Below are positions 63,047-64,000 of a DNA stretch of 64,000 bases, in pieces. Both the position numbers and the translations under genes were made by a program. The notes under the pieces are model-generated. The model searched no databases. It was not told where the DNA came from and worked only from the letters and a program-made list of their open reading frames with translations. The stretch's first letter is position 1. The number at the start of each line of letters is the position of its first letter. Source of the DNA: JACRAV01 sp964571235 (GTDB lineage: Bacteria > Zixibacteria > MSB-5A5 > GN15 > FEB-12); assembly GCA_964571235.1 (NCBI GenBank), contig CAZNAI010000004.1, positions 186,001-250,000 on the forward strand. Direction: 5' to 3'.

Positions 63047-63691
63047 ATGGCAGTAAGCAGTTTCATACCGGCGGGAAGAACCTCGCTCGTTCGCAAAGGA
63101 AATCTGGCCTTACAGGTTCAGACCGAGTACGCGGTGCGCCCAAATCCGCGTATCACTACCACTATCCTAAAAGACGGCCAGGTCTTGCATAAGATCGAGC
63201 GGGTGTTGGATCGCGAGATCGAGTCATTCGAGGAACAGCGCTCAATCGAATTCGGCATGAAACGCCAGCATATCGAAGTAGTCGATATCCTGCAGTCAGC
63301 CTCGCCCGAAGCGGCTCTGAACCTCACCAGTAATTTCACTCCCGACGGCAAAAATGATAAGCCACAGTCGGTTGAAGAGCGGTTGAACAACATTCCGGGA
63401 GTCCGCAAGATCTACCATTTGGATTACGACGGAAATTTCAAGGGTGCCGATACCACAGATCAGTTCAAAAAGCAGTTCAGCTTTGTCTTCAAAAACCTGC
63501 GGGAAGTCCTGAGCATCTTTGCCGAACTACCCGGCAGTGACAGGCATGAACAGGGAGTCTACGAAGTCGAGCAGGACCGTCTGTACTTCGTCTCGCTCGG
63601 CACAGAGTGCTACTTTGTACTGGTATCGCCTGTTCATTCGGTATCGGATTACGAGGCGGCGATTCGGGAAGTAATCAAGTCCGAGCGATAG
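63047..63691 (+). CDS. Conserved-looking protein of unknown function
   Basis: This 214-residue soluble protein has two parts. Residues 1-90 are beta/alpha mixed (ITTTILKDGQVLHKIERVL). Residues of about 110-210 (NIPGVRKIYHLDYDGNFKG, then VYEVEQDRLYFVSLGTECYFVLV) resemble the Roadblock/LC7 fold in pattern only. No signal peptide or membrane helix is seen. It follows nrdJ in the same direction, 49 bases away, and has its own terminator. Confidence 0.65.
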   Translation: MAVSSFIPAGRTSLVRKGNLALQVQTEYAVRPNPRITTTILKDGQVLHKIERVLDREIESFEEQRSIEFGMKRQHIEVVDILQSASPEAALNLTSNFTPDGKNDKPQSVEERLNNIPGVRKIYHLDYDGNFKGADTTDQFKKQFSFVFKNLREVLSIFAELPGSDRHEQGVYEVEQDRLYFVSLGTECYFVLVSPVHSVSDYEAAIREVIKSER

Positions 63692-63714
63692 CCAATTGTT
63701 ACGATTCTTATGCA

Positions 63715-63738
63715 AAAACCCGCCTTGCGGCGGGTTTT
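63715..63738 (+). terminator. Rho-independent terminator after the unknown gene
   Basis: CCCGCC-TTGC-GGCGGG (63719-63734) with flanking AAAA/TTTT extends to a 10-bp stem, 24 bases after the stop. Confidence 0.85.
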
Positions 63739-64000
63739 GTCGTTTTGGAGAGAGAACATGCAATTTGAAAAAACTCCACTTTACCAACGGTAAAGGGTTT
63801 TCACAGCCACTTGCGGCATTTTGCGTTCGCTATCGGCCAGGGGCCGGGTCACGGCGGTTGCTCAGCTCGAAGAGGCGACCTTCATAAGATAGGTGTAAGA
63901 GATTTTCAAATGGCTCGTCTCTCTCCGTTTTCCTATCTGCCCAAGTATAGCGGTGTTGTTGCAATTTGAGCAATCTGTTTTTTTCGCTCGTTGCGGCAAC
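63739..64000. other. 3' edge region without a recognisable gene
   Basis: Only short frames occur, none with a plausible start context or family. No strong hairpin or promoter is evident. Confidence 0.5.

Noticed and set aside
63696..63887. A 63-residue frame after the last gene
   Set aside because: It runs through the terminator hairpin, has a poor start context and shows no recognisable domain.
1..64000. Alternative genetic code with TGA as a sense codon
   Set aside because: Many genes end properly at TGA, including at ATGA and GTGA overlaps. Only one gene has an internal TGA.

Overview
The window is a densely packed bacterial chromosome segment with no phage, insertion sequence or CRISPR array. 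It suggests a Gram-negative-type cell envelope: an LpxL-type acyltransferase, two heptose-synthesis enzymes and a heptosyltransferase, several signal-peptide beta-barrel candidates, and a secreted protein ending in an NPFNP sorting/FlgD-like tail. A type I dockerin-like repeat, the NPFNP tail, many zinc-ribbon small proteins and dispersed GC-rich hairpins together point to the FCB superphylum. Candidate phylum Zixibacteria or a close relative is my best guess; this is inference from protein style, not a phylogeny.

Layout. 1-2.4 kb: scpA-scpB and an RsuA/RluB pseudouridine synthase. 2.4-9.2 kb: a barrel protein, a rubrerythrin, a membrane metalloprotease, lipid A acyltransferase, heptosyltransferase, and a GH57 branching enzyme with DUF3467. 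9.3-12.4 kb: the two halves of heptose synthesis (kinase and adenylyltransferase) separated by an exported unknown protein. 12.4-19.7 kb: aminopeptidase, accB, pilT, a membrane glycosyltransferase, accC. 19.7-24.7 kb: glycine cleavage genes gcvH-gcvPA-gcvPB interrupted by two DUF2007 zinc-ribbon proteins and a thioredoxin with an in-frame TGA. 24.8-30.2 kb: a fused EcfA-type ATPase and a pyrR-pyrB-pyrC-nitrilase operon with a sigma70-like promoter and PyrR-type leader RNA. 30.2-36.1 kb: membrane and GT2 glycosyltransferases and a WecA/MraY-type enzyme. 36.1-44.4 kb: accA, trm112, a PTS IIA protein, mreC-mreD-PBP2-rodA, and a periplasmic aspartyl protease. 44.4-48 kb: gapdh-pgk-tpiA-secG and tRNA-Leu(GAG). 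48.1-55.4 kb: a Ser/Thr kinase with TPRs, VOC/DinB proteins, a degenerate receiver, pyruvate kinase and a polysaccharide-deacetylase-like protein. 55.5-60.3 kb: a secreted CotH/lamin-tail/dockerin protein facing a secreted cohesin-like protein. 60.7-63.7 kb: a class II ribonucleotide reductase and an unknown protein.

The most striking observation is at 22205-23077. A secreted thioredoxin-fold protein has TGA where the first Cys of its CxxC motif should be, and the downstream reading frame continues intact. A hairpin with a GGUC apical loop begins 15 nt after the TGA, as expected for a bacterial SECIS element. This is a predicted selenoprotein embedded in a glycine-cleavage cluster. Second is the neighbouring dockerin/cohesin-like pair. 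Third is a family of about ten intergenic hairpins whose stems differ but whose four-base loop keeps a purine-rich RGGR pattern.
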